Below are positions 46,832-55,800 of a DNA stretch of 64,000 nucleotides, one piece after another. The stretch is taken from positions 62,001-126,000 of the forward strand of contig JAEESE010000013.1 in NCBI GenBank assembly GCA_016286165.1, written 5' to 3'. The translations under genes and the position numbers were made by a program. How positions within the stretch are numbered: the first letter of the stretch is position 1; each line of letters starts with the position of its first letter. The notes beneath the pieces were generated by a model. That model was given only the letters and a program-made list of their open reading frames with translations, was not told where the DNA came from and searched no databases. Source of the stretch: Bacteroidaceae bacterium. GTDB taxonomy: Bacteria > Bacteroidota > Bacteroidia > Bacteroidales > Bacteroidaceae.

Positions 46832-49450
46832 ATGAAAACATCTACCAAGTTATTATTTATCATTTATCATTTATTATTTATTATTTCAGCACCCGCATCG
46901 TTGTTTGCTAATCAAACCGACGATGCCGCCCGCGTCCTTGAACAGATTATCAAAGTCAACAACTACTGGCAAGCTCACAACACCCCTTATGTCCGCTCTT
47001 TTTGGGATCATGCAGCTTACCACACCGGTAATATGGAAGCATATCGCCTTACGGGCCGTGCCGACTGGTACGCCTACACCGACAAGTGGTGCCGCCACAA
47101 CGAATGGAAGGGAGCAAAGAGCGACGACCGTGCCAACTGGAAGTACAAGACATACGGCGAAGGACAGGATTTCGTCCTCTTCGGTGACTGGCAAATCTGT
47201 TTCCAGACCTATATCGATATGTACAATCTCGTGCCAGCTCCCTATAAGGTAGCCCGCGCCATAGAAGTCATGAGCCATGAATGCTCCATGACCGACACCC
47301 ATTTCTGGTGGTGGGCAGACGCGCTATATATGGTTATGCCTGTTATGACGAAGATGTACAAGCTTACAGGTGAAGTGAAATACCTTGACAAGCTTACTGA
47401 TAATTTCCTTTGGAGCGACAGCCTTATGTTCGACAAGGACGAGCAACTCTACTACCGCGATGCCAAGTACATATACCCGAAGGTCAAGACCGCATGCAAC
47501 GAAGGCAAGAGCTTCTGGGCTCGTGGCGACGGATGGGTGCTTGCCGGTCTGGCCAAGGTACTGGCTGATATGCCTCACGACTATAAGAACCGTCCCATCT
47601 TTGTTCAGCGTTTCCGCGAACTCGCTGAGGGCGTTGCCCGTGTTCAACGACCTGGTGGTTACTGGAGTCGATCCATGCTCTGCGAGGATGACGCCCCTGG
47701 GCCTGAGACTTCCGGCACGGCCTTTTTTACCTATGGTATGCTATGGGGCGTAAACAATGGTTACCTCGACAAAGCCACTTATGCTCCGGTCATCGAAAAA
47801 GCTTGGAAATATCTGAGCGAGACCGCCTTACAGCCTGACGGAAGTATCGGTTTCGTACAGCCCATCGGTGAGAAACCCGACCCCACAAAGACTGTCGATG
47901 CTCATTCCCAAGCGCCCTTTGGCACAGGTGCCTGGCTCTTAGCCGCTTGTGAGATGGTTCGTTATATCAACGCCGACCCTTATGCTCCTTCCCCCAACTC
48001 TCAACTCTCCACTCTCAATTCAATCTACCACCACACCCCCACTACCCCCTCTGTAGGTGTGGGCGGCAGTATCCCCGCAGCCTCTCTTACGGGCCGTCCT
48101 ACTGCTGCCGATCCCATGCTCCGTTACCGCGGTCATGAGTCCTTCGGCTCCTACGAGATTCACAACCCCACCGACGAGAACATCGCACAAGTCATCCAGA
48201 TTACCGACATGGCTACGCTGAAAAAATCCAACTGTGCTGTAGCCCGTGAGTTCTTCTTCCTCGATGGCGACCGCAACGAAGTGCCTTATCAAATTACTCA
48301 TGACGGCCGCGTTCTGGTATTTGCTTCTGTCCGTCCGCACAGCAGCATTGCTCTCACTATGTGGAAAGGTCAACCACTCGACTACGAGCTAACCTGCAAC
48401 GGTCGCATCTACCCCAACCGCTGGGACGACCTTGTCTGGGAGAACGACCGCTGTGCCTGGCGTTTTTATGGTCCCGGTGCTCATAAGAATATGAAGAACA
48501 ATGCATACGGCTTCGACACTTTCGTCAAGAACACCCCGCATCCTATTCAAGACCAACTCTACCACAACGAGCTCACTTCATATAGCGTCAATGAGCGAAT
48601 TAAGCGCGACAAGAGCCCCCTTGACTGGAACGAAGTGCATCGTGGCTACACCTACCATCGCAACTTCGGAGCCGGTATGGACGCCTACACCGTCGGTGCC
48701 ACCCTCGGCGCTGGAGCTGCAGCCCTTATTGCTCCGACTCTAAACTCTAAACTATCAACTCTCAACTTAGTTTACCCTCTTTATTATGAGAAAGCCGAGA
48801 TTCTCGACAACGGTCCCCTTCGCTTCACCGTCCGCATGACCATGCCCGCCCAAGCCCTTCCCTCCACGGGGGGAGTTGGAGAGGGGCTTTCTTTCCGCGA
48901 AATCCGCCTCATCACCCAGGACTGCGGCAGCCATTTCGCACGCGTCGAGATCACCTATGAAGGCATCACCCAGCCCACTCCCGTCTGCACCGGCATCGTT
49001 GTCCACGACTCGGCTCCCGAGGCCTATGTTCTCAATCAGAAGGAAGGCTGGCTCACCTACGCCGAGCCTCTTGACAATGCCGACAAGCGCATGAACGGCG
49101 AACACTATCTCGGCATCTTTATTCCCAAAGTTCAAAGCTCACAGCCCAAAGTTCAAAATTCTTCTCTCAAAGATTCCAAGAAAAAGAAGGGCAATGCTAA
49201 GACATCACAAAGTGAACTTTCAACACTAAACTTTAAACTCTCAACTAAATTCCTCCCCCTCTCCGAGAAGCGCTCCGGCGGCATAGGCCACGCCATCATC
49301 CAGACCACCTACACACCCGGCCAGCCCTTCGTTTACTACACTGGTTCCGCCTGGAGTCTCTATGATGTCCCCACACACGCCATCTGGCAGGAAACGCTCC
49401 GCCACGAAGCCTCTATCCTCACCAACGGTCTCCAACTCATCGAGCATTAA
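46832..49450 (+). CDS. GH105 unsaturated glycuronyl hydrolase fused to a DUF4861-like domain
   Basis: An 872-residue exported enzyme. The first half (about 30-385) is an alpha/alpha barrel with SMTDTHFWWWADALYMVMP, SFWARGDGWVLAGLAKVL and TFFTYGMLWG-like residues (AFFTYGMLWGVNNG), as in GH105 unsaturated rhamnogalacturonyl hydrolases. These remove the 4,5-unsaturated uronic acid left by polysaccharide lyases. The second half (from about 415: YRGHESFGSYEIHNPTDEN, RIYPNRWDDLVWENDRCAW) fits DUF4861. The signal peptide core LLFIIYHLLFIIS is coded by a heptanucleotide array, and further arrays encode linkers such as NSQLSTLNS, NSKLSTLN and LSTLNFKLST. A hairpin-like GC-rich repeat (48852-48889) encodes PSTGGVGEGL. 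Confidence 0.85.
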   Translation: MKTSTKLLFIIYHLLFIISAPASLFANQTDDAARVLEQIIKVNNYWQAHNTPYVRSFWDHAAYHTGNMEAYRLTGRADWYAYTDKWCRHNEWKGAKSDDRANWKYKTYGEGQDFVLFGDWQICFQTYIDMYNLVPAPYKVARAIEVMSHECSMTDTHFWWWADALYMVMPVMTKMYKLTGEVKYLDKLTDNFLWSDSLMFDKDEQLYYRDAKYIYPKVKTACNEGKSFWARGDGWVLAGLAKVLADMPHDYKNRPIFVQRFRELAEGVARVQRPGGYWSRSMLCEDDAPGPETSGTAFFTYGMLWGVNNGYLDKATYAPVIEKAWKYLSETALQPDGSIGFVQPIGEKPDPTKTVDAHSQAPFGTGAWLLAACEMVRYINADPYAPSPNSQLSTLNSIYHHTPTTPSVGVGGSIPAASLTGRPTAADPMLRYRGHESFGSYEIHNPTDENIAQVIQITDMATLKKSNCAVAREFFFLDGDRNEVPYQITHDGRVLVFASVRPHSSIALTMWKGQPLDYELTCNGRIYPNRWDDLVWENDRCAWRFYGPGAHKNMKNNAYGFDTFVKNTPHPIQDQLYHNELTSYSVNERIKRDKSPLDWNEVHRGYTYHRNFGAGMDAYTVGATLGAGAAALIAPTLNSKLSTLNLVYPLYYEKAEILDNGPLRFTVRMTMPAQALPSTGGVGEGLSFREIRLITQDCGSHFARVEITYEGITQPTPVCTGIVVHDSAPEAYVLNQKEGWLTYAEPLDNADKRMNGEHYLGIFIPKVQSSQPKVQNSSLKDSKKKKGNAKTSQSELSTLNFKLSTKFLPLSEKRSGGIGHAIIQTTYTPGQPFVYYTGSAWSLYDVPTHAIWQETLRHEASILTNGLQLIEH
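46849..46890 (+). repeat. Heptanucleotide array encoding the signal peptide of the GH105 protein
   Basis: Units GTTATTA, TTTATCA, TTTATCA, TTTATTA, TTTATTA, then TTTCAGC. Read in frame they give hydrophobic residues (Leu, Phe, Ile, Tyr), which suits a signal peptide core. Confidence 0.75.
47995..48022 (+). repeat. In-frame heptanucleotide array in the GH105 gene (linker between domains)
   Basis: Units CAACTCT, CAACTCT, CCACTCT, CAATTCA, read as NSQLSTLNS. It lies exactly between the GH105 and DUF4861-like regions, where a linker can tolerate extra residues. Confidence 0.75.
48737..48771 (+). repeat. In-frame heptanucleotide array in the GH105 gene (second)
   Basis: Units ACTCTAA, ACTCTAA, ACTATCA, ACTCTCA, ACTTAGT, read as LNSKLSTLNL inside the DUF4861-like region. 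Confidence 0.75.
48852..48889 (+). repeat. In-frame GC-rich palindromic repeat in the GH105 gene
   Basis: Outer arms AAGCCC and GGGGCTT enclose CCTCC and GGAG-type inner pairs. It is read as LPSTGGVGEGLS, which resembles the LP..GE.GGG peptide of the 34-bp element but is not the same sequence. Confidence 0.45.
49127..49175 (+). repeat. In-frame heptanucleotide array in the GH105 gene (third)
   Basis: Units AAAGTTC, AAAGCTC, ACAGCCC, AAAGTTC, AAAATTC, TTCTCTC, AAAGATT, read as KVQSSQPKVQNSS. More degenerate than the other arrays. Confidence 0.65.
49214..49248 (+). repeat. In-frame heptanucleotide array in the GH105 gene (fourth)
   Basis: Units GAACTTT, CAACACT, AAACTTT, AAACTCT, CAACTAA, read as ELSTLNFKLST. 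Together with the third array it forms a lysine- and serine-rich loop of about 45 residues near the C-terminus. Confidence 0.7.
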
Positions 49451-49630
49451 GCCGCCATTGTTCATCACCAGCTTTATTAGAGATGCATTGAGTATTTGCC
49501 GTCCTTTCAACGTTGTTAATAGATTGAATTGTTGTTGAGCGCAACAGCCGTTCTGCTTAGAGGAAGTCGTATGCAGACTGACAGGCCAAACCAACAGATG
49601 TATTGATTTTATTAACGAAAGATTAAAGAT

Positions 49631-50122
49631 ATGGAGATGAACGAGAACAAGAAGATTGTGGTTTACGTGGATTTGGACGACACGTTAGTGAATTTTATGT
49701 CTGGCGTCAAAAAATGTCCGAAGGAAACGGTTGCGCGTTTTGAGCGCGATGAGAATGGTAAGAATCAATTAGACAACATTCCTGGCGTGTTTGCACTGAT
49801 GGAGCCCATGACAGGTGCTGTAGAGGCATTCCAATGGCTTGCCGAGCATTTCGACACTTACATTCTCTCCACCGCCCCTTGGAATAATCCGTCGGCATGG
49901 TGCGATAAGTTGGAATGGGTGAAGACGCACCTGGGCAAGGCAGCCTACAAACGCCTTATCCTCTCGCACCGCAAGGACCTTCTGCGCGGCGACTACCTCA
50001 TCGATGACAGTGATCGGGCCGACATCCTACGCTTTCAAGGCAAGCACATCCAGATAGGTAAGGAACCGTTCAAGGACTGGACCGCTGTGCTCGACTATTT
50101 CAAGTCAATAGTGGAACACTAG
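49631..50122 (+). CDS. 5'(3')-deoxyribonucleotidase-like HAD phosphatase
   Basis: A 163-residue cytoplasmic protein. The nucleophile motif VDLDDTLVNF places the catalytic aspartates at 14 and 16, STAPWNN is motif II, and DYLIDDSDRADI carries the metal-binding aspartates. Length and the AWCDKLEWVKTHLG segment match the NT5C-type pyrimidine 5'-nucleotidase family, which hydrolyses (deoxy)nucleoside monophosphates. Its 3' end overlaps the convergent GH92 gene by 18 bp. The gap before it (49451-49630) shows no gene or clear promoter. Confidence 0.8.
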   Translation: MEMNENKKIVVYVDLDDTLVNFMSGVKKCPKETVARFERDENGKNQLDNIPGVFALMEPMTGAVEAFQWLAEHFDTYILSTAPWNNPSAWCDKLEWVKTHLGKAAYKRLILSHRKDLLRGDYLIDDSDRADILRFQGKHIQIGKEPFKDWTAVLDYFKSIVEH

Positions 50123-52168
50123 TTCGCCGCCTTTCTTCAACTGGTTGACAGAAATTTGATAGTTGGGTAAACGTTTGCCGTTCCAAGTGACTCGTTTACA
50201 TTTACCGTTTACCATTTTCCCCTTGGAGACTTTGCTGCGTATGACAACCGTGGTTTGGCGGTCGGCTCCGAGGTGGAGCGTCACCTTGTCAAAGAGTGGG
50301 GGAAAAAGTTCATAGACGGCTTCGCCAACAACGAGCGGGTACATGCCGATGCTTGCAAAAACATACCAGGCACTCATGGCTCCGTCGTCTTCGTCCATCT
50401 CTGGGCAATAGCCGCGTGGTTTGTTCACAAAAGCACAACCTACAAAGGGCGTGGGATAAGCATCATTGCCGCCATAGCGGTGGGTTATGGACTCTGTGGC
50501 AAGGCTACGGACTATGCCGCCTGTCAACTGCGGTTTCCCGAGTCGGCCGAAAAGGAATGGGACATGAATGTCGGGTTCATTGCCTTGATTGTAGAGCTCC
50601 TCTCGGAAGAAGGTCTCAAGTTGCCCTGCAAGCACATCCTTTCCAACCATATTTATCATCCGATTCAAATACATAGGAGCTCCCCAGCGATATTGCCAAC
50701 GAGTGCCCTGATAAAGACCATTGCCACGCATCTTGGTGTAGGTCTCGTCGATGTGCTGGAACTCGCGCGGCCAGATGCTGTCGAAGATTTCCTCGCCCCG
50801 TTTTGTCCAGCGGGCTGCATCTTCTGCCAATCCCAATTCACCGGCTAACTGACCGAGAGCCCAGAAGTCTCCACTTGCCTCCAAACATTGGTCCGGACTT
50901 CTCAGGCTCAATCGTTTTGCCTCAGCTACCATGCCGGGATAAGCATCGCGCAGCGAAGGGATTTTAACGCCCTGACGATAGGCGTCTAATAGTGTGGCGA
51001 TAGCATGCTCTGTACGAACCGTGGGAACGCACTCGTAATCGGTGCTCCAGTCTTTCTTGCCTGTCAGGTAAAGCTGTGCCAGCGACTGCATGATGTCGGA
51101 AGAGTGGATATCGTCGAGCAAAGTGATGAGTGGGAACTTCGTGCGATAAGTGTCCCAGAGCGACCAGGAACTGTAGTATTGGAAATCTTTTGCCTCGTGC
51201 ACTTTGCCGTCGGTGCCGAGATAACGGTTTCTTGTCAGGGTATTATCCGTAACCCGGAACGGACTGTGGAAGGTTCTGTAGAGCGAAGTGTAAAATATAA
51301 TTTGTTGGTCCTCTGTGCCACCTTCCACCTCAACAGATGAGAGGAAATGTTGCCAACGGATTTGGGCACGCTTGAGTATCGCTTCGAACTTTCTCCCCCA
51401 GACGTCTCTTTCCTCCAGGCGCTCTAATTCATCCGCAAAACCTGTGGATACCACGATGCGCACCTCTATATCTTGGGGGCTAAAGGTTGATGGCTGAGAG
51501 CTGAGGTCGAAGGTGAGACGCTTGCGACCGTCGGCTATCGTATCGAGCACGAAAGGTGAACTGGCATAGAGGCGATAGTGCAGGTGATAGCGGCCGCGTC
51601 CGCAGGTGTTGGCGCACTCGACAAAGCCCTGCCCCATCGATGCTGACTTCTGTTTGAAATCTGCGTTATACACCTTTTCGAAAGCGGAACGGGTATCAAG
51701 CAACAAGACGGCCTTCGATGAGTCAGGAAAGGAGAAACGCTCCACTGCCATCTGGTCGTCGGCAGTGGCGGCGAAGCCCACGCCGTTGCTCAGTTGCACG
51801 CTGTAGTACCCAGGCGAAGCCTGCTCGGTCTTTTTCAGGAGTTGCACGCCCTCGCCCGTCGCATCGGGCATGAGCGATACATTGCCACCGCAACCGCTGC
51901 CGCCGACACCTGAAAGGCGGTTGATACTGAAGCCCGAGATAGTCGGCACTTCGAAGTCGTAGCCTGGATGCTGGCGCGGCTTACTGTCGGGACAGACCTG
52001 AATCTGACTATAAGGCACCGTTGCCCCTGGCGCCATCTGCCCGTAATCGTCGGCAGTACCCATGAACAGGTTCACTTTGTCGAGCAGGGATTTCTGCTGC
52101 GCACTTACTTGGCTATTAAGTAGTAAGGAAAAGGCAAAGATTGCTATGCCGAAAGATTTCATTTTCAT
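50105..52168 (-). CDS. GH92-family alpha-mannosidase-like enzyme with Gln at the usual acid position
   Basis: A 687-residue exported protein with a signal peptide ending NSQVSAQ. The start at 52168 is favoured because the -7 box at 52187-52194 lies upstream of it; ATGs at 52174 and 52162 are alternatives. GH92 hallmarks are GVGGSGCGGNVSLMPD near the N-terminus, SLWDTYRTKFPLITLL in the middle and DEDDGAMSAWYVFASIGMYP near the end, which includes the aspartates taken to act as base. In most GH92 enzymes the general acid is the Glu of EGNxWQY. Here the matching stretch reads YQGTRWQYRW, with Gln487. From memory, such a change is known in GH92 enzymes acting on mannose-1-phosphate diesters, so substrate and mechanism may differ from ordinary alpha-mannosidases. 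Confidence 0.85.
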   Translation of the reverse strand: MKMKSFGIAIFAFSLLLNSQVSAQQKSLLDKVNLFMGTADDYGQMAPGATVPYSQIQVCPDSKPRQHPGYDFEVPTISGFSINRLSGVGGSGCGGNVSLMPDATGEGVQLLKKTEQASPGYYSVQLSNGVGFAATADDQMAVERFSFPDSSKAVLLLDTRSAFEKVYNADFKQKSASMGQGFVECANTCGRGRYHLHYRLYASSPFVLDTIADGRKRLTFDLSSQPSTFSPQDIEVRIVVSTGFADELERLEERDVWGRKFEAILKRAQIRWQHFLSSVEVEGGTEDQQIIFYTSLYRTFHSPFRVTDNTLTRNRYLGTDGKVHEAKDFQYYSSWSLWDTYRTKFPLITLLDDIHSSDIMQSLAQLYLTGKKDWSTDYECVPTVRTEHAIATLLDAYRQGVKIPSLRDAYPGMVAEAKRLSLRSPDQCLEASGDFWALGQLAGELGLAEDAARWTKRGEEIFDSIWPREFQHIDETYTKMRGNGLYQGTRWQYRWGAPMYLNRMINMVGKDVLAGQLETFFREELYNQGNEPDIHVPFLFGRLGKPQLTGGIVRSLATESITHRYGGNDAYPTPFVGCAFVNKPRGYCPEMDEDDGAMSAWYVFASIGMYPLVVGEAVYELFPPLFDKVTLHLGADRQTTVVIRSKVSKGKMVNGKCKRVTWNGKRLPNYQISVNQLKKGGELVFHY

Positions 52169-52186
52169 AAGCATTTCATTTTTCTG

Positions 52187-52194
52187 CAAAGATA
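52187..52194 (-). promoter_or_regulatory. -7 box of the GH92-family gene
   Basis: On the minus strand TATCTTTG followed by CA, a full match to TAnnTTTG. No good -33 box is visible at the usual distance. It shows that the reading-frame extension to 52207 is not translated. Confidence 0.55.
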
Positions 52195-52316
52195 CAACAA
52201 GAATCAAAAAGCGTTCACTTTCGCCTCACTTTTTACGCCAAATAACATATTCTTATGTGTTATTTTCTGCTTTCTTAAGAAAATCTTGATGAAAATATCA
52301 TTTTATGATGGGTTTA

Positions 52317-52350
52317 TTTTGTGGCTATATTAAAAATTATTGTATCTTTG
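52317..52350 (+). promoter_or_regulatory. Promoter of the 20-residue-repeat protein
   Basis: TTTTG at 52317-52321 and TATCTTTG at 52343-52350 with a 21-bp spacer. It sets the start codon at 52373, since the ATG at 52340 would lie upstream of the transcript start. Confidence 0.7.
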
Positions 52351-52372
52351 CGATGTCGTAGTAACGCAACAC

Positions 52373-52837
52373 ATGAGAAGATATTTGTTATCGCTATTGA
52401 TGCTCGCCACGGCCTCTGCGATTTTCTCACAGAAGGTCTTTAAGGGCACTTCAACCTATAATTCCGACGTGGTTTGCCATATCGACGGGGGAAAGGTGTA
52501 CAAAGGCACATCACCTTATTCATCCGACATCCTGGCACGCTTCGACGGGACCAGCCTCTATCGCGGCAACAGCAGCTACTCCAGCGACGTCGTGATGACT
52601 TGGCGCGACGGTAAGATCTACCGCGGGCGATCACCGTACCAATCTGATGTCCTTGCCACCTGGCGCGACGGTAAGATGTACAGCGGCACCTCTTCATATC
52701 AGACAGACATCATTTTCACATATAAAGATAATAAGGTATACCTCAAGAACGAGCCATACCAAAGCAGTGTGCTGCTGAACACTTCGTCAAGGGTGCATCC
52801 TATTATTCTTTTCATGCTGCTTTATGCTGCTCCGTGA
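52373..52837 (+). CDS. Small exported protein made of six 20-residue repeats (beta-flower-like)
   Basis: A 154-residue protein with the signal peptide MRRYLLSLLMLATASAIFSQ, then six consecutive 20-residue units covering 21-140. The unit pattern is K[VIM]YxGTSxYxSDVxxxxxDG; examples begin KVFKGTSTY, KVYKGTSPY, SLYRGNSSY, KIYRGRSPY and KMYSGTSSY. The last unit is diverged. A short hydrophobic tail (VHPIILFMLLYAAP) closes the protein. The strand-turn-strand pattern suggests a small closed beta structure like the 'four-fold beta flower' proteins of Bacteroidota, of unknown function. It has its own promoter and lies between the divergent GH92-family gene and a GH2 gene. Confidence 0.7.
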   Translation: MRRYLLSLLMLATASAIFSQKVFKGTSTYNSDVVCHIDGGKVYKGTSPYSSDILARFDGTSLYRGNSSYSSDVVMTWRDGKIYRGRSPYQSDVLATWRDGKMYSGTSSYQTDIIFTYKDNKVYLKNEPYQSSVLLNTSSRVHPIILFMLLYAAP

Positions 52838-52899
52838 ATCGTTTCCACATGAATTATTTATAGCATCATTATAAACCCAACAACCAAAATAAAACTGAT

Positions 52900-55800
52900 A
52901 TGGACAACCTTTCAAAAGGCTCTTTGCAAAGCCTGACCAGAGCTATTGCCCTGACCGTGATGGCTCTCTGCGTTGTGCCCACCTTCGCCCAGACGATGAA
53001 AGAGTGGGACAATGTAAGTGTTACTAACCTCAACCGCCAGCGAGCTCACACGCTCGATGTGCCTATGGCTACGGCCGGGGCTGTGGCTGCGGCTTACACA
53101 CCCACCAATGCCCTTGAGGCTTCTCCTTACGTGAAGACCTTAAACGGCTTATGGCAGTTCCAATGGGTAGGCACCCCCGACAAAGCCAGCGACACCTTCA
53201 TGCGCAGCGACTTCGATGCCTCGTCATGGGATAATATCGATGTACCCTCGACCTGGCAGGTTTACGGAATCCGCCACGGCAAGCAGTGGGATAAACCCCT
53301 GTATACCAACGTTGCCTATCCCTTCTCGTTCGACCGCGAGACTTGGAGCATTATGGCCGATCGCCCCGAATGGTTCACCTATCGTGGCGACATGCAGAAT
53401 CCCGTCGGCAGCTATCGCCGCACGTTTACCGTACCAGCAGACTGGAAAGGCCGCGACGTTTTCGTGCGTTTCAACGGTGCCGGCCACGGCTACTACGTAT
53501 GGGTCAACGGCCAGTTCGTAGGCTACGCCGAGGACAGCTATCTGCCCAGCGAATGGAACATCACCAACCTGCTGCAGAAGGGCGAGAACACCATCGCCGT
53601 TCGTGTGTACCGTTTCACCAGCGGCTCGTTCCTCGAAGATCAGGACTACTGGCGTCTGACAGGTATAATGCGTGACGTATTCCTGTGGAGTGCTCCCAAG
53701 ACACGCATCTCCGACTTCTTCTTCCGCACCACAGAACTGAAGTCCGACAACACCGAGGCCGCAGCAGCCCTTACCGTCAATATCGCCGGTGCCAAGCCCA
53801 AGAAAGCAACGCTCGAAGCTCAGCTCTGCGACGGTGAACGTGTGCTGGCATCACAGTCTGTAGCCGTCACCGGCACAGGCGACCTCAATATCCAGTTCCC
53901 ATCCGTCAAAGGTATCACCGCATGGAGCGCTGAGCAACCGCGTCTGTACGACCTGCGCCTCACTCTCAACGAGAAAGGCAAGGCCACCGATATCCGTGCC
54001 TTGAAGGTTGGCTTCCGCACCGTCAGTGTTCGTAACGACGGAGCCCTGCTGGTCAACGGCAACCGCATAATTTTCCACGGCGTAGACCGTCACAGCTTCA
54101 GCGAGAACGGCGGCCGCACGCTGACCAAAGCCGACATCGAGACCGACCTTCTCCAGATGAAGCGTTTGAACGTCAACGCCATCCGCACCAGCCACTATCC
54201 TGACAATCCTTATTTCTACGACCTCTGCGACCGCCTCGGTTTCTATGTTCTGGCAGAGGCCAACGTCGAATGCCACGGCAACACCCGTATCTCTCATACC
54301 GAGATTTTCCGCCAACCGATGGTAGAGCGTAGCGTGCGTCAGGTGCTCACTCTTCGCAACCACTCGTCGATTATCATCTGGAGCGCCGGTAATGAATGCG
54401 GCAACGGCAACAACTTCGAGACCGTGATGGACAGCATAGGACGCCTCGACCCGACTCGCCTGACCCACTACGAGGGCAACAGCCAGTGGAGCTCCGTGAC
54501 GAGTACGATGTATGCCAACCTCGATTTTATCGAACGTACAGGCCGTGACCGTCTGCGCGACTTCGAGCAAGGCCGCACCGGTATCCGTCCTCACGTTCAG
54601 TGCGAGAACACCCACGCAATGGGTAACTCCATGGGTAACCAGCGCGAGTACTACGACCTCTATGAGAAATACCCTGCTTTGGCAGGTGAGTTTGTCTGGG
54701 ACTGGAAAGACCAAGGCCTGAAAGTAAGCGCTACCAACCAACCCCTTACCTTCGAGGCATTGGGCTTGAAGGGTAAGACCGACGTGCGTTCTATCCTCAA
54801 CCCGTCGAAGGGTGAGTACTGGGCCTACGGCGGCGACTTTGGCGACCGTCCCAACGACAATAACTTCTGCTGCAACGGCGTGGTGCTTGCCGACTGCTCG
54901 CCTACAGCCAAGAGTTTCAACATGAAGAAGGTGTATCAGCCCATCGACTTTGCGATGAAGGACGCCAGCACCTGCACCGTAACGCTCCATAGCAAACTGC
55001 AGCAGCGCGTGCTCGACGACCTCGCCGTCAGCTACTCGGTGCTCGAGGACGGCTATGAGATCAGCCGCGGCACAATCAATGATGTCCGTCTGGGCGTAGG
55101 CGCCACACGTGACGTTACGCTTACCGACGTGCGTGATTTGCTGAGCAAGCGCGCCGTTGCCGGAGCCGAATATTTCATCTGCTTCAGCGCTACACAGAAG
55201 AACAACACTGAATGGGCCGACGCAGGCTTCGAGGTTGCCAAGGAACAACTGCTACTGCGTGCTGCTACCGGCCGCAAACCCTATGCTCCCAAGACCGCCA
55301 CAGCCCTACAAGTCAACAAGGACAACGATGCCGTCAGCATCAGCGGCACTGATTTCAGCGTTCGTTTCGCCAAGGGTGAGCTTCAGCAGTACACCTCCAA
55401 AGGCCGGGCCATGCTCAGCGCTCCGCTCACTTTGCAGGCTTTCCGTCTGCCAACCGACAACGAACGCGGCCGCGTAGGCAGCTACGACGGCATGGGACTT
55501 CGCCAGCTGCGTATCGATGCTGGAACCTTTGAAGTCAATGCCGACAAGGGTGGACAGAGCGTCGATGTGTCAGCTGTGAACACCTATACCACCGAGACCG
55601 GCACCGCCTTCATCGTTCGTGAGAAATTCCATGTGATGGCCGACGGCGTCATAGCCTTCACCGCCACCATAGATCCTCAGAACAAGGGCGCTGAACTGCC
55701 TCGCCTTGGATTCCGCACGGAACTGCCTAAGGAGTTTGAGACCATGCGCTGGATGGGCCGCGGCCCGCAGGACAGCTACCGCGACCGCAAGGAAGCCGCC

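Noticed and set aside
49451..49630. Small gene or RNA between the GH105 and nucleotidase genes
   Set aside because: No start codon with coding character, no strong hairpin with a T run and no clear promoter pair were found.
53851..55248. 465-codon open frame on the minus strand inside the long GH2 gene
   Set aside because: The + strand encodes a full GH2 with both catalytic residues. The antisense frame has no recognisable motifs and its openness follows from codon bias on the other strand.
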